64,000 nucleotides of DNA from Legionella impletisoli (lineage in GTDB: Bacteria > Pseudomonadota > Gammaproteobacteria > Legionellales > Legionellaceae): positions 1 through 64,000 of the forward strand of contig NZ_CAAAIA010000007.1 in assembly GCF_900639875.1 (NCBI RefSeq), given 5' to 3'. Below are positions 25,730 through 33,433 of the stretch, piece after piece. How positions within the stretch are numbered: the stretch's first letter is position 1; each line of letters opens with the position of its first letter. The position numbers and the translations under genes were made by a program. Under the pieces are notes generated by a model. The model did not search any database. It was not told the origin of the DNA and was given only the letters and a program-made list of their open reading frames with translations.

Positions 25730-26280
25730 AAGCCGCTCCTTGTACTTATATAAGGCTGTCTTCCTACTCCCACCATTTTGCAAATTGATTGAATTGAATG
25801 CTTTTTATTTGCATAAAGGGTTTTAACCAGTTCCTTTTGCTCATCACTAAGTTTTTCGGGTCTACCACCTTGCCGCCCTCGTGCACGGGCTGCTTCAAGC
25901 CCTGCTCGTGTCCTTTCCTTAATTAAATTTCTTTCAAATTCAGATAACGCACCAAAAACATGAAACATAAATTTTCCTGAAGATGTTTCGGTATTAATAG
26001 ATTTTGTGATGCTATGAAAACCTACCCCCTTTTCTTCTAACATAGCAACATATGAGATAAGGTGCTTAAGAGAGCGCCCTAGCCTAGCCAATCTCCAAAC
26101 TACCAAGGTATCGCCCTTTCGAAGATAGTTTTCAATTTTTTCAAGTCCTGGCCTTTCTGAAACTGAGCCACTAATTTTGTCGGTGAAAATTTCTTCGCAC
26201 CCTACCCTTTTTAATTCATCCAATTGCAAATCTAAATTTTGTTCGTGTGTGGAAACTCTGGCATACCCTACTCTCATCAT
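25726..26280 (-). CDS. Serine recombinase, resolvase/invertase family, frameshifted tail
   Basis: A 184-residue Tn3-resolvase/Hin-type recombinase. The catalytic serine lies in GYARVSTHEQNLDLQ (about residue 11), followed by VVWRLARLGRSLKHL, FMFHVFGALSEFERNLIKER and a C-terminal HTH (SIQSICKMVGVG). The usual HTH ending of the KTALYKYI type is found not in this frame but in the next one, as RKTALYKYKERL just before the downstream gene. A one-base change near 25760 has therefore replaced the last helix with QPYISTRSGL. DNA binding may be weakened. The core catalytic domain is intact. Confidence 0.8.
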   Translation of the reverse strand: MMRVGYARVSTHEQNLDLQLDELKRVGCEEIFTDKISGSVSERPGLEKIENYLRKGDTLVVWRLARLGRSLKHLISYVAMLEEKGVGFHSITKSINTETSSGKFMFHVFGALSEFERNLIKERTRAGLEAARARGRQGGRPEKLSDEQKELVKTLYANKKHSIQSICKMVGVGRQPYISTRSGL

Positions 26281-26437
26281 TCATTCCTTTTGTTCATAAA
26301 GTCAAAGGACACAGATGAAAGCGAACTTTGATAAATGTACAGGGTTTTAGAACTTATTTAAGGGGTAAAATAAAGAGATTTTGATTTCTTGAAGACAAGT
26401 TCACAAACCCATCGTTTTCCGTACTTAAAGTGTAGAA

Positions 26438-26462
26438 GTCGGGCCCTGACCCGACATTTTTT
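26438..26462 (+). terminator. Rho-independent terminator without an obvious plus-strand gene
   Basis: GTCGGG CCCTGA CCCGAC followed by ATTTTTT is a textbook terminator on the plus strand. The nearest annotated genes on both sides run on the minus strand. The 157 bp upstream (26281-26437) could therefore encode a small RNA or be the remnant of a lost gene. Confidence 0.6.
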
Positions 26463-26515
26463 GCATTTGTCCATTAATTTTTGATAAAATTAACGACTGA
26501 GAGAGTTTTTTTCAC

Positions 26516-26827
26516 TTACATATTTCTGCAAGCTGTGGCGCATTCTCTACAGGCCTTGGCACAATCTTTGCATAATTCTTCATCATATTTGTCACATTCA
26601 GTAGCACAAGCATCGCAAAGTTTCGCACAAAGCTCGCAGATTTCTTTTGTAAATTGCAAGTCTTCACGCATGCAAATTCTGGCACATAAGTTACAAATAT
26701 CAGCACAGGTGGTACACAATTTAAAGCATTCAATACGTGCACTTTCACCGAGGCAACATTGATATGCACAAGCTTCACATGTTTCCAAACAGTTCAAACA
26801 AGCCTCAATACATTCCTTGTAGTTCAT
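26516..26827 (-). CDS. Four-helix-bundle copper-storage protein (Csp, DUF326)
   Basis: A 103-residue protein with 23 cysteines, spaced mostly as CxxxCxxC along four predicted helices (ECIEACLNCLETCEACAYQC; CDACATECDKYDEELCKDC). This is the Csp family, in which Cys thiols line the inside of a four-helix bundle and store many Cu(I) ions. There is no signal peptide, so this is the cytosolic form. It would buffer copper, for example under macrophage copper attack. No copper pump gene is adjacent. Confidence 0.9.
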   Translation of the reverse strand: MNYKECIEACLNCLETCEACAYQCCLGESARIECFKLCTTCADICNLCARICMREDLQFTKEICELCAKLCDACATECDKYDEELCKDCAKACRECATACRNM

Positions 26828-27037
26828 TTTTTCTTCCTTTTTTGATATTTAAATTATAAGCATTTAATGAATACTCATTTGTATATAATTTGCCTTTTTA
26901 AAGTAGTTAAATATCAGCAGTTAATCAAATATTCTGTTTGTCGCACTGCCTTTTGAAAAAAGGCCTGCTAATATTGCTTATTATAAGCAAGTGATGCAGT
27001 TCCACTAAACAGAGAGTTGACATATTCATACTCTACT

Positions 27038-27444
27038 GATTAGGAACACCGAATGGATTTAAACCAACCATTTTATTAAAAGAATTAGACGTTGCTTATA
27101 CTTAGCAGAAAAACATCAAAAATTTTTAGCAACAGATTTAAAAGGAAACTACACAACCCTGGAATGGTGAAATTTTCAAGTGAGTCATGTTAGCTCTATG
27201 TTTAGTCAATATGGTCATTATTATAAATATGCCAAGATAGACATCCCTTATGATAAAGAAAAATACGACAATGAATGTCATCGCTTGATTGCAGTGATTG
27301 ACAGACAATTAATGAACTATACTTACATCAGGTGGCGATGACTACACAATAACTGATATAGCCATTTTGATCATGGGTGCCGTGTTATTTTTATGGTTCC
27401 ATCATAGAGCAATCCCAGTACCACTATCTGATAAATTGGTATAA
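27038..27444 (+). pseudogene. Glutathione S-transferase-like gene, decayed
   Basis: Scattered frames rebuild a GST of the YghU/GstB kind: TPNGFKPTILLKELDVAYT, AEKHQKFLATDLKGNYTTLE, NFQVSHVSSMFSQYGHYYKY, DIPYDKEKYDNECHRL, TYISGGDDYTITDIAI. The middle of the thioredoxin-like domain is deleted between DVAYT and AEKHQ, and several frameshifts and stops lie between the pieces. The region 26828-27037 before it holds no gene. Confidence 0.7.
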
Positions 27445-27522
27445 AAGTAAACATCGAAAAGCGAAAGGCAGTGCAAGTCGCCATCCATGCTTATTCTTGA
27501 AAAATTGAAAGGGAATTGAATT

Positions 27523-27939
27523 ATGGATAAACCAAAACTTATTGGAATTAATCACGTTGCTCTTGAAGTTGGTGATATTGAAGAAGCATTATCTTTTTAT
27601 AGCAAAATATTTAGCTTTCAATTACGGGGTAAGGATGATTCTCATGCGTTTATCGACATGGGAGATCAATTTCTAGCGCTGATGAAAAAAGAAAAAAATA
27701 ATCCTGATCAACTCAGACATTTTGGGCTGGTAGTAAATAATAAGGAAGAAGTAATAGCATTGGCCGAACAAGCTGGTGCCACGGTATTGGAAGGCAAATT
27801 CCTAGATTTTCTAGATCCTTGGGGCAATCGAATTCAAGTAGTAGAATATAATAATATCCAGTTTACTAAAACACCCGAAGTACTTAAAAAAATGGGATTA
27901 GATGCTAAACACCTGAAAAAATCATTTGATAATAATTAA
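27523..27939 (+). CDS. VOC (glyoxalase/bleomycin resistance) family protein
   Basis: A 138-residue protein with the two beta-alpha-beta-beta-beta repeats of the vicinal-oxygen-chelate fold: GINHVALEVGDIEEALSFYS, HAFIDMGDQFLAL, RHFGLVVNNKEEVIALAEQA and the final DFLDPWGNRIQVVEY. Metal-type residues are His in the first strand, His in RHFG and Glu in VVEY. The substrate is unknown; a role in aldehyde, thiol or antibiotic detoxification is typical. It follows the GST pseudogene but seems to have its own start, with AAAGGGAATTGAATT upstream. Confidence 0.75.
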   Translation: MDKPKLIGINHVALEVGDIEEALSFYSKIFSFQLRGKDDSHAFIDMGDQFLALMKKEKNNPDQLRHFGLVVNNKEEVIALAEQAGATVLEGKFLDFLDPWGNRIQVVEYNNIQFTKTPEVLKKMGLDAKHLKKSFDNN

Positions 27940-28089
27940 TTAACATTTGTCGGTGTGAGAGCATGCTGGATTTTCTGTGCTACTAAAATGTTCGCTTTAT
28001 AAACGCTTCCCTTGCAAAAATCTTTGAAAATCTAGTCCAGCTCTAGTCTTCTAGGTTCTGTGACTTGACCACAGAATCTATAAGTACTG

Positions 28090-28172
28090 CGCTAAAACAC
28101 TGGGCCACCCGAACAAGCCGTGTGGCGTAGGCCGAGATGTAATCAAGAGACAGGTAAATGGGAAAGACCCCA
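28090..28172. repeat. 84-bp direct repeat, copy 1, upstream of the DUF2231 gene
   Basis: The run containing AAGCCGTGTGGCGTA, ATCAAGAGACAGG and AAATGGGAAAGACCCCA recurs at 28750-28830 with about 85% identity. A perfect 7-bp hairpin, TTCTGTG/CACAGAA (28056-28076), lies just before this copy. No gene is present in 27940-28206. Confidence 0.8.
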
Positions 28173-28206
28173 TTTTCTTTGGCTGAAAATGATAAGGTAA
28201 ACAATT

Positions 28207-28716
28207 ATGTTTGAGATTATTCCAAATTGGCATCCGGTATTTGTGCACTTTACTGTAGCATTGGTTTCAGTTTCGGCAATCAGTTATTTGCTAGGTCATG
28301 TTCTAAAAGATTATCCCCTAGGACAGGAATTGCTTACGGTAGGCCGTTGGTGTTTATGGTTTGGATTATTAGCCTCTATTGCTACGGTTAGTGCAGGTTT
28401 CATCGCCTATTATTCTGTGGCACACGATGCACAATCTCATGAAGCAATGACCATTCATCGAAATTGGGCGCTTCTAACCTTCAGCGGCATTTTTATTGTT
28501 ACCCTATGGTCTTTTTGGCGATATTTTCGTCATACACATAGCTCAATCTCTTTTATCGTATGCATGTTGATCCTCTTTGTATTGATAACGATTACCGCTT
28601 GGCATGGCGCCGAGCTGGTTTATCGCTATGGAATTGGTGTAATGTCTTTACCCTCCAGTACAGAATCTGGGCATCATACTCAAGCTGAAAGCTCTGAGCA
28701 TACACATAATCACTAA
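28207..28716 (+). CDS. DUF2231 membrane protein with His-rich tail
   Basis: A 169-residue inner-membrane protein with four hydrophobic segments (about 10-30, 45-70, 85-105, 113-133). The DUF2231 pattern includes the opening WHPVFVHFTVAL with two early histidines, HEAMTIHRNWALLTF and ITAWHGAELVYRYG. The conserved histidines could bind metal or heme. The C-terminus adds a His cluster (SGHHTQAESSEHTHNH). It sits between two direct repeats, so it may move or duplicate as a unit. Its function is unknown, and metal handling is only an inference. Confidence 0.75.
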   Translation: MFEIIPNWHPVFVHFTVALVSVSAISYLLGHVLKDYPLGQELLTVGRWCLWFGLLASIATVSAGFIAYYSVAHDAQSHEAMTIHRNWALLTFSGIFIVTLWSFWRYFRHTHSSISFIVCMLILFVLITITAWHGAELVYRYGIGVMSLPSSTESGHHTQAESSEHTHNH

Positions 28717-28749
28717 TCAGCCTTTTATATATAACCAAATCTACAAAAG

Positions 28750-28830
28750 TGCTAAAAAACGGCCACCTGGTCAAGCCGTGTGGCGTATGCAGAGATGTGA
28801 TCAAGAGACAGGCAAATGGGAAAGACCCCA
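28750..28830. repeat. 84-bp direct repeat, copy 2, downstream of the DUF2231 gene
   Basis: Partner of 28090-28172, ending 8 bp before the ssrA-like fragment. The same conserved runs (CAAGCCGTGTGGCGTA, AAATGGGAAAGACCCCA) are present. The following 28869-29211 holds no gene but retains weak similarity to the sequence beside the other ssrA fragment. Confidence 0.8.
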
Positions 28831-28838
28831 AGTTATAT

Positions 28839-28868
28839 GGTGAAGGCGGCGGGAATTGAACCGCGACA
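28839..28868. repeat. Decayed ssrA 3'-end fragment (candidate distal attachment site)
   Basis: GGTGAAGGCGGCGGGAATTG then AACCGCGACAA is the complement of a tmRNA/tRNA-type T arm and acceptor, with two or three mismatches to 42334-42364 and 47991-48018. After it, CGTAACTTATTGATTTATAT parallels TGTAATCTATTGATATTGCT after the 42-kb copy. It marks the likely far end of the older island. Confidence 0.65.
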
Positions 28869-29210
28869 ATTTATCGTAACTTATTGATTTATATAGCCAT
28901 AATTTTCGACTTGCCAATTTTTGGGCGTAAATGGGGCATTTTTGATGCTTTTTTTCTAACCCCTAAAATCACAACCCATGAGCTCACATTTAAGCCTATT
29001 AACTTTAAACAGTTTCTCGATTTATGAAATTTACTCTCTGAACTTAACAAAAAGTGTTAAGTTCATAAAGTGAATTGCATTTAGATCATTATAAACGCAA
29101 CCAATATATTCGAATCAGTTGACCACCAGAAGCAACACCATTTTATGCAAAGAACCTTTAATGAACGACTTAATATATCTTATTATTTACGTTAAATCAT
29201 TTAATGATAA

Positions 29211-29308
29211 GTATAATATACATTAAGCCACCAGTAACTTGATAATTGCATTAATGTATCCTATTATATACATAATAAGACATAAGGTATAATATAGAAT
29301 ACATTAAG
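29211..29308. promoter_or_regulatory. Operator-like repeats before hipB
   Basis: ATTAATGTATCCTATTAT (about 29252-29269) and its imperfect inverse ending in GAATACATTAAG (29289-29308) form an inverted pair. A further copy, AGTATAATATACATTAAG, lies at 29211-29228. They lie within 110 bp of the hipB start and fit HipB dimer binding sites for autorepression. Confidence 0.5.
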
Positions 29309-29317
29309 AGTTGAAAT

Positions 29318-29653
29318 ATGAGTAAAAAAATACATTCCCCCATTCCAGTGCAGAACGCTTTAAGAAGGTTGGGTAAGAACATTAGTGATGCGCGTCGCCG
29401 CCGTCGTATACCAATGGATCTTATGTCAGAACGTTCTGGGTTTTCTCGCATCACTTTATCTAAGATTGAAAAAGGCGATCCAAGCGTATCCATGGGTGCG
29501 TATGCATCTGCTCTATTTGTTTTAGGGATGTCTGAGCAACTAACATCCCTTGCTCATGTCTCTAACGATATTGTCGGGCGTGAACTTGAAGAAGAAAGCC
29601 TTCCTAAAAGAATCCGATCGCCACAAGCTAATAAAGGGGATGCAAATGAGTAG
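29318..29653 (+). CDS. HipB-like HTH antitoxin
   Basis: A 111-residue XRE-type protein. The DNA-binding segment LGKNISDARRRRRIPMDLMS followed by RSGFSRITLSKIEKGDPSVS covers residues about 18-60. It ends with 8 bp of overlap into the HipA-like kinase gene (ATGAGTAG), the standard HipBA arrangement. It would neutralise the kinase and repress the operon through the upstream repeats. Confidence 0.8.
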   Translation: MSKKIHSPIPVQNALRRLGKNISDARRRRRIPMDLMSERSGFSRITLSKIEKGDPSVSMGAYASALFVLGMSEQLTSLAHVSNDIVGRELEEESLPKRIRSPQANKGDANE

Positions 29654-30899
29654 CCAAGAAATTTATGTTTCGATTGATCTTGGCGAAAATACGCACAAGG
29701 TTGGCAAGCTATGGTTTCATCAGCGTGGAGCAAGGCAAAGTGCGTCCTTTGAATATGATCCTCAATGGCTGAAACATCCGGAAAAGTTTGCTCTTGATCC
29801 TGCGCTTCAATTAACCTCTGGCGCATTCCATACCACACCAGACCAGATATTATTCGGTGCTATTGGTGATTCGGCGCCTGATCGCTGGGGTCGTGTTCTG
29901 ATGCGCCGAGCAGAAAGTTTGCGCGCTAAATCAATGGCAGAGACAGCAAGAACATTGTCAGAAGTCGATTATCTGTTAGGCGTTAATGATGAAGCTCGAC
30001 AGGGCGCACTACGTTTCTCACTACAAGATGGCGAGCCATACTTAACCCCAAAAGATAAAGAAAGCATACCACCTTTAATTGATCTACCTAGATTACTTTC
30101 TGCAACGGAACATTATCTTAATGACGAAGAAACAGCTGAAGATTTGAAAATATTATTGGCACCTGGTTCATCTCTTGGTGGCGCGCGGCCAAAAGCATCG
30201 GTAAGAGATAAAGACGGTCATCTTGTAATCGCTAAATTTCCAAAAAAAGATGATGAATTTAACGTGGTTGTCTGGGAAGCCGTTGCGCTGACACTTGCAG
30301 AAAAAGCGGGTATTAAAACAACCGATTGGCGTCTGGAAACAATCATGGAAAAACCAGTGCTGATTCTGCGCCGTTTTGATCGTCACGAAGGTCAGCGTGT
30401 TCCATTCTTATCTGCAATGAGTATGTTAGGTGCAAAGGATAATGACCCCCACAGCTATCTTGAAATCGCTTACGCCATTACTCAACACGGTGCAAGTCCA
30501 AACAGTGATTTAGAAGAACTGTGGAGGCGTATCATCTTTACCGTAATGATTTCAAACACAGATGATCATTTAAGAAATCATGGTTTTTTATATGAACGTC
30601 ATAAAGGTTGGAGGTTGTCACCTGCCTATGATGTCAACCCAACCCCCCTTGAAATGAAAGCACGTATGTTATCAACGTCGATAGATTATGATGATCCAAC
30701 GGCTTCTATTGATTTGGCGCTTTCCGTCATTGATGAGTTTCGGATAAAGAAAGCAAGAGCACTTGAAATTATAAAAGAGGTTGCGTTAGCGGCAAGTAAA
30801 TGGCGTTCGGTTGCTAGCCAATTTGGTTTGACAAAAAGGGAGATTGACCGCATGGCTTCTGCTTTTGAGCATGAAGATTTGAAGATAACAAAACGTTAA
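29646..30899 (+). CDS. HipA-like serine/threonine kinase toxin
   Basis: A 418-residue kinase, starting at the ATG that overlaps the antitoxin stop. The N-terminal subdomain includes FGAIGDSAPDRWGR. The Gly-rich loop PGSSLGGARPKAS is at about 173-185, the catalytic Asp306 lies in SNTDDHLRNHGF, and the metal-binding Asp329 in AYDVNPTP. These are the intact HipA residues. E. coli HipA phosphorylates glutamyl-tRNA synthetase and causes dormancy; the target here is unknown. It is the first intact gene pair inside the distal ssrA island. Confidence 0.85.
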   Translation: MSSQEIYVSIDLGENTHKVGKLWFHQRGARQSASFEYDPQWLKHPEKFALDPALQLTSGAFHTTPDQILFGAIGDSAPDRWGRVLMRRAESLRAKSMAETARTLSEVDYLLGVNDEARQGALRFSLQDGEPYLTPKDKESIPPLIDLPRLLSATEHYLNDEETAEDLKILLAPGSSLGGARPKASVRDKDGHLVIAKFPKKDDEFNVVVWEAVALTLAEKAGIKTTDWRLETIMEKPVLILRRFDRHEGQRVPFLSAMSMLGAKDNDPHSYLEIAYAITQHGASPNSDLEELWRRIIFTVMISNTDDHLRNHGFLYERHKGWRLSPAYDVNPTPLEMKARMLSTSIDYDDPTASIDLALSVIDEFRIKKARALEIIKEVALAASKWRSVASQFGLTKREIDRMASAFEHEDLKITKR

Positions 30900-30959
30900 C
30901 AATCCTGGGCCATCACTCCAAACACAAGGCTAAGTTACAAGGGTAGAGCATAAATGGTG

Positions 30960-31250
30960 TTAATCAAACACAACTTCTTTGGGATCGAAAGCATCAGGAT
31001 CAAATTCATCATGGACCCACTCTAGCATTTCTTCATGTGCTTCATGCGCTGGATCTTTTATGCCTTCTAAAAATTGCTCGTAGCCCCAGATGCCACCTAT
31101 GTCTTCTGGCGGGCAGGCACGCTTTCCTGCGATGCAGACGGGGTAGAGCTGATTGAGTTTTGGATCAATTATTTTTTCAAAAAGAATTTCATGCTCCCAG
31201 TTATCACCAAAATCATAGTATTTGTTGATAAAACGTCTCTCTTTCAGGGG
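30960..31250 (-). pseudogene. Plasmid pRiA4b ORF-3-like protein, C-terminal fragment
   Basis: The minus strand encodes KYYDFGDNWEHEILFEKIID, PVCIAGKRACPPEDIGGIWG and YEQFLEGIKDPAHEAHEEML, ending EFDPDAFDPKEVVFD. These are the hallmark motifs of the pRiA4b ORF-3 family. An in-frame stop immediately precedes the preserved portion, so the N-terminal half is missing. Confidence 0.7.
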
Positions 31251-31302
31251 ACTTTAAAAAATTAAGATGAGGGTCGGTTAACCAGGCGATTTTAGTATTC
31301 AC

Positions 31303-31869
31303 TTATAAATCCAAATCTATGATTGCATTGATGCGTTCTTTAACAATTTTTTCCCTAACAAATATCTCATTCGAGTAATTTAAATGGCCAGGTAATGCTT
31401 GTAAGAAATTTTCATTATTCATGAGTTGTGCAAATTCCTGTGAAAGATATTGTCTAACTGATTGTGACGCCTGGGATACATCCTCAACAATCTCTGACCG
31501 ACCATCAACCAGTGAAATAATATCCTCCAAATCATGACTCAATAAAAAATCCACACTTTCATCAACTGGCATTACATCAACTAAAATACCATCACAATCC
31601 CAGCGGCATATTGGATGGTTACCGAACATCAATTCTTTAAAACCTTTCTGGCATAACTTCTCAGCTAATGCATAATAACCCGTTCTTGTTATGACATTAA
31701 TGATGCAATCAACATCAACTGTAAAACGTACATCAGGTGCCGCTTTATCGGTTATCAAAAGACCCGTGACGCAACCGCCAACAAACGTCACTTCATCACA
31801 CAGATTTCCAAGGCGATGAGCAATGATCGTTAATGATTCAATATTTTTCTGAGCAGAACTTTTATTCAC
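31303..31869 (-). CDS. Nucleotidyltransferase-fold protein, AbiEii-like
   Basis: A 188-residue protein with the beginning of a nucleotidyltransferase fold: TFVGGCVTGLLITD in place of the GGTAL motif, then RFTVDVDCII giving the Asp pair, and later CDGILVDVMPVDESVDFL with the third Asp. It is shorter than AbiEii (about 300 residues) and lacks the usual C-terminal half. Its start overlaps the upstream wHTH gene by 4 bp. By analogy with AbiE and MNT/HEPN systems it may be a toxin or an RNA-modifying partner; this is inference. Confidence 0.6.
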   Translation of the reverse strand: MNKSSAQKNIESLTIIAHRLGNLCDEVTFVGGCVTGLLITDKAAPDVRFTVDVDCIINVITRTGYYALAEKLCQKGFKELMFGNHPICRWDCDGILVDVMPVDESVDFLLSHDLEDIISLVDGRSEIVEDVSQASQSVRQYLSQEFAQLMNNENFLQALPGHLNYSNEIFVREKIVKERINAIIDLDL

Positions 31870-32429
31870 AAGTTTCCTGTCATTTTACTTTTAGTTGCCT
31901 TGGATTTTAATAGTTCCGAAAGCTGTTGCATAGCAAGATGTTTTTCTCTGGCGCGCCCTGAACGAATCGCATCAATCAAGGTTAATAAATCATAAAATAA
32001 TGGATCAGGATGTTTTGTAATCGACTCTGGGACAGAAGAGTATAATGGTTTGAGCGCGACTCCTCGTTCCTCTCCTGCCCCATAAGGCCAAACAGGGACT
32101 GGATCATTTCCCCTTATAATCTGCTCATTTAAGCTAGGGGCCGCATAGCTTGTAGGGATACCCCGAACGATTTCCCCTAATTTTGCAGGAAAAATATACT
32201 TAAGGCCGTGAAGAAAAAACTCTTCACAAGCTTGAAGAATCGGCTTAGGTCTTTCCGTTGATTGATATGGTGTCAGAAAACCTGCATCGACGAGCCTCTT
32301 AAAAGCGCTATTTATCTGTGATGGACTAAGACACAACTCATAAGCAAGACTGTTTTGCGACCAATCATCATTCGGCTTCTTGGCTAATAGTTTTGCCAAA
32401 ACAACGATATCTTGAGGCTTAATTGACAT
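31866..32429 (-). CDS. Winged-helix regulator paired with the nucleotidyltransferase
   Basis: A 187-residue protein. The N-terminal 65 residues form a wHTH (DIVVLAKLLAKKPNDDWSQN, SLAYELCLSPSQINSAFKRL, VDAGFL). The middle (LKYIFPAKLGEIVRGIPTSY, DPVPVWPYGAGEERGVALKP) belongs to a recurrent but unnamed family often seen next to small nucleotidyltransferases. It resembles an antitoxin or repressor in layout. A strong 33-bp palindrome lies directly before it, consistent with autoregulation. Confidence 0.6.
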   Translation of the reverse strand: MSIKPQDIVVLAKLLAKKPNDDWSQNSLAYELCLSPSQINSAFKRLVDAGFLTPYQSTERPKPILQACEEFFLHGLKYIFPAKLGEIVRGIPTSYAAPSLNEQIIRGNDPVPVWPYGAGEERGVALKPLYSSVPESITKHPDPLFYDLLTLIDAIRSGRAREKHLAMQQLSELLKSKATKSKMTGNL

Positions 32430-32443
32430 TGCTTATTCTCTTT

Positions 32444-32476
32444 TATTCTATATTCTAGAATTTAGAATACAGAATA
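32444..32476. promoter_or_regulatory. 33-bp palindrome before the wHTH/nucleotidyltransferase pair
   Basis: TATTCTATATTCTA at 32444-32457 and TAGAATACAGAATA at 32463-32476 are 14-bp arms with a single mismatch and a 5-bp centre. The site ends 15 bp upstream of the wHTH start on the minus strand, a typical place for a repressor. Confidence 0.6.
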
Positions 32477-32565
32477 GATAAAGTCAAGAAAACAAAACCA
32501 GCAACTCTTCACGACCTGATTTTCATCAATTATTATGCGTACATTTTAATCAGACAAAAAACATC

Positions 32566-32790
32566 ATGACAAAATTACCCGAAACCGGCTTTTTAAGAGC
32601 ACACCAAATCCTCGGCGATAAAACTGCAAATCCACCGATTCCTCCGTTAATTCCAGTTGGAAAATCCACATGGTGGGCAGGTGTGAAATCTGGTCGATTC
32701 CCTCAACCAATAAAACTTGGCCCTAGAACAACTGTGTGGCGAGTTGAAGACATTAGAGAATTTATCGAAAAAGCTTCGACAAACAGTTAA
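32566..32790 (+). CDS. AlpA-family phage/island transcriptional regulator
   Basis: A 74-residue MerR-like HTH protein. The patterns FLRAHQILGD, IPVGKSTWWAGVKSGRFPQP, KLGPRTTVWRVEDIREFI are those of AlpA proteins, which act as regulators or excisionases for integrated elements. It stands alone, with the partner integrase absent, so it could be an orphan left from an earlier element or could act on the integrase at 45.6 kb. Confidence 0.8.
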   Translation: MTKLPETGFLRAHQILGDKTANPPIPPLIPVGKSTWWAGVKSGRFPQPIKLGPRTTVWRVEDIREFIEKASTNS

Positions 32791-32888
32791 TAAAGAATAG
32801 TGGCTCTTACATCAGCTTTAGTTTCAACCTCTTATAAACTGCAAAGACTATACTGAAGATATGGATAATTTATTGCGCCGCTAGGAAT

Positions 32889-33275
32889 ATGGCTTCTGAC
32901 AAAAAACTTACTAAGTCCAAGTTCAGACTTGCATTGGAATGCCCCACAAAACTCTTTTACATGGATAGGCCTCAGTATGCCAATCAAACAAAAGATGATG
33001 CCTTTCTCAAAGCCTTGGCTGAGGGTGGCTATCAGGTGGAAGCATTGGCGCGCTGTTATTTTCCAGAAGGTGTGTTTGTTGAAGCCAATCATTCAGAATC
33101 CGTTCTTGATGCAACAAAACGACTTTTAGAAGATGAATCGATTACATTGTTTGAGGCTGAAATTTCACATCAAAGGTATTTGATTCGTACAGACATTCTA
33201 ATCAAGCATCAAAACCACTTGAAGTTAATTGAAATTAAAGCTAAATCGATTGACTCCCTCACTTTGATTGAATGA
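32889..33275 (+). pseudogene. DUF2779-type nuclease-like gene, N-terminal fragment
   Basis: The frame encodes the first 128 residues of a DUF2779/Cas4-like protein: LTKSKFRLALECPTKLFYMD, KDDAFLKALAEGGYQVEALA, then FEAEISHQRYLIRTDILIKH and LIEIKAKS. The last part contains the D-x-n-E-x-K core of the PD-(D/E)XK nuclease fold. Relatives are about 500 residues long, and here the gene stops shortly after the E-x-K. No rest of the gene follows. Confidence 0.65.
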
Positions 33276-33433
33276 CAGTTAACATCTTCATTCTGGCTCA
33301 AATAGAAGCCTTACAATAGGTGGTGGGGTCCATACTATTACGTCATAGATGATAGACGGTTATCACGTGACATTCATTATTAATGCATTATGATTACCTG
33401 AATAGCTCTTAAAATCTGGAGTCTCTTTCAGTA

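Noticed and set aside
26512-26778. Alternative frame inside the Csp gene
   Set aside because: The cysteine-rich frame has the regular Csp spacing; the other frame is an out-of-phase shadow.
28839-28868. Functional tRNA gene
   Set aside because: Only an acceptor/T-arm-like end is present; no anticodon or D arm precedes it on the minus strand.
31303-31869. Complete AbiEii toxin
   Set aside because: It is only 188 residues and lacks the C-terminal half seen in the 43763-44728 AbiEii gene, so I call it only AbiEii-like.
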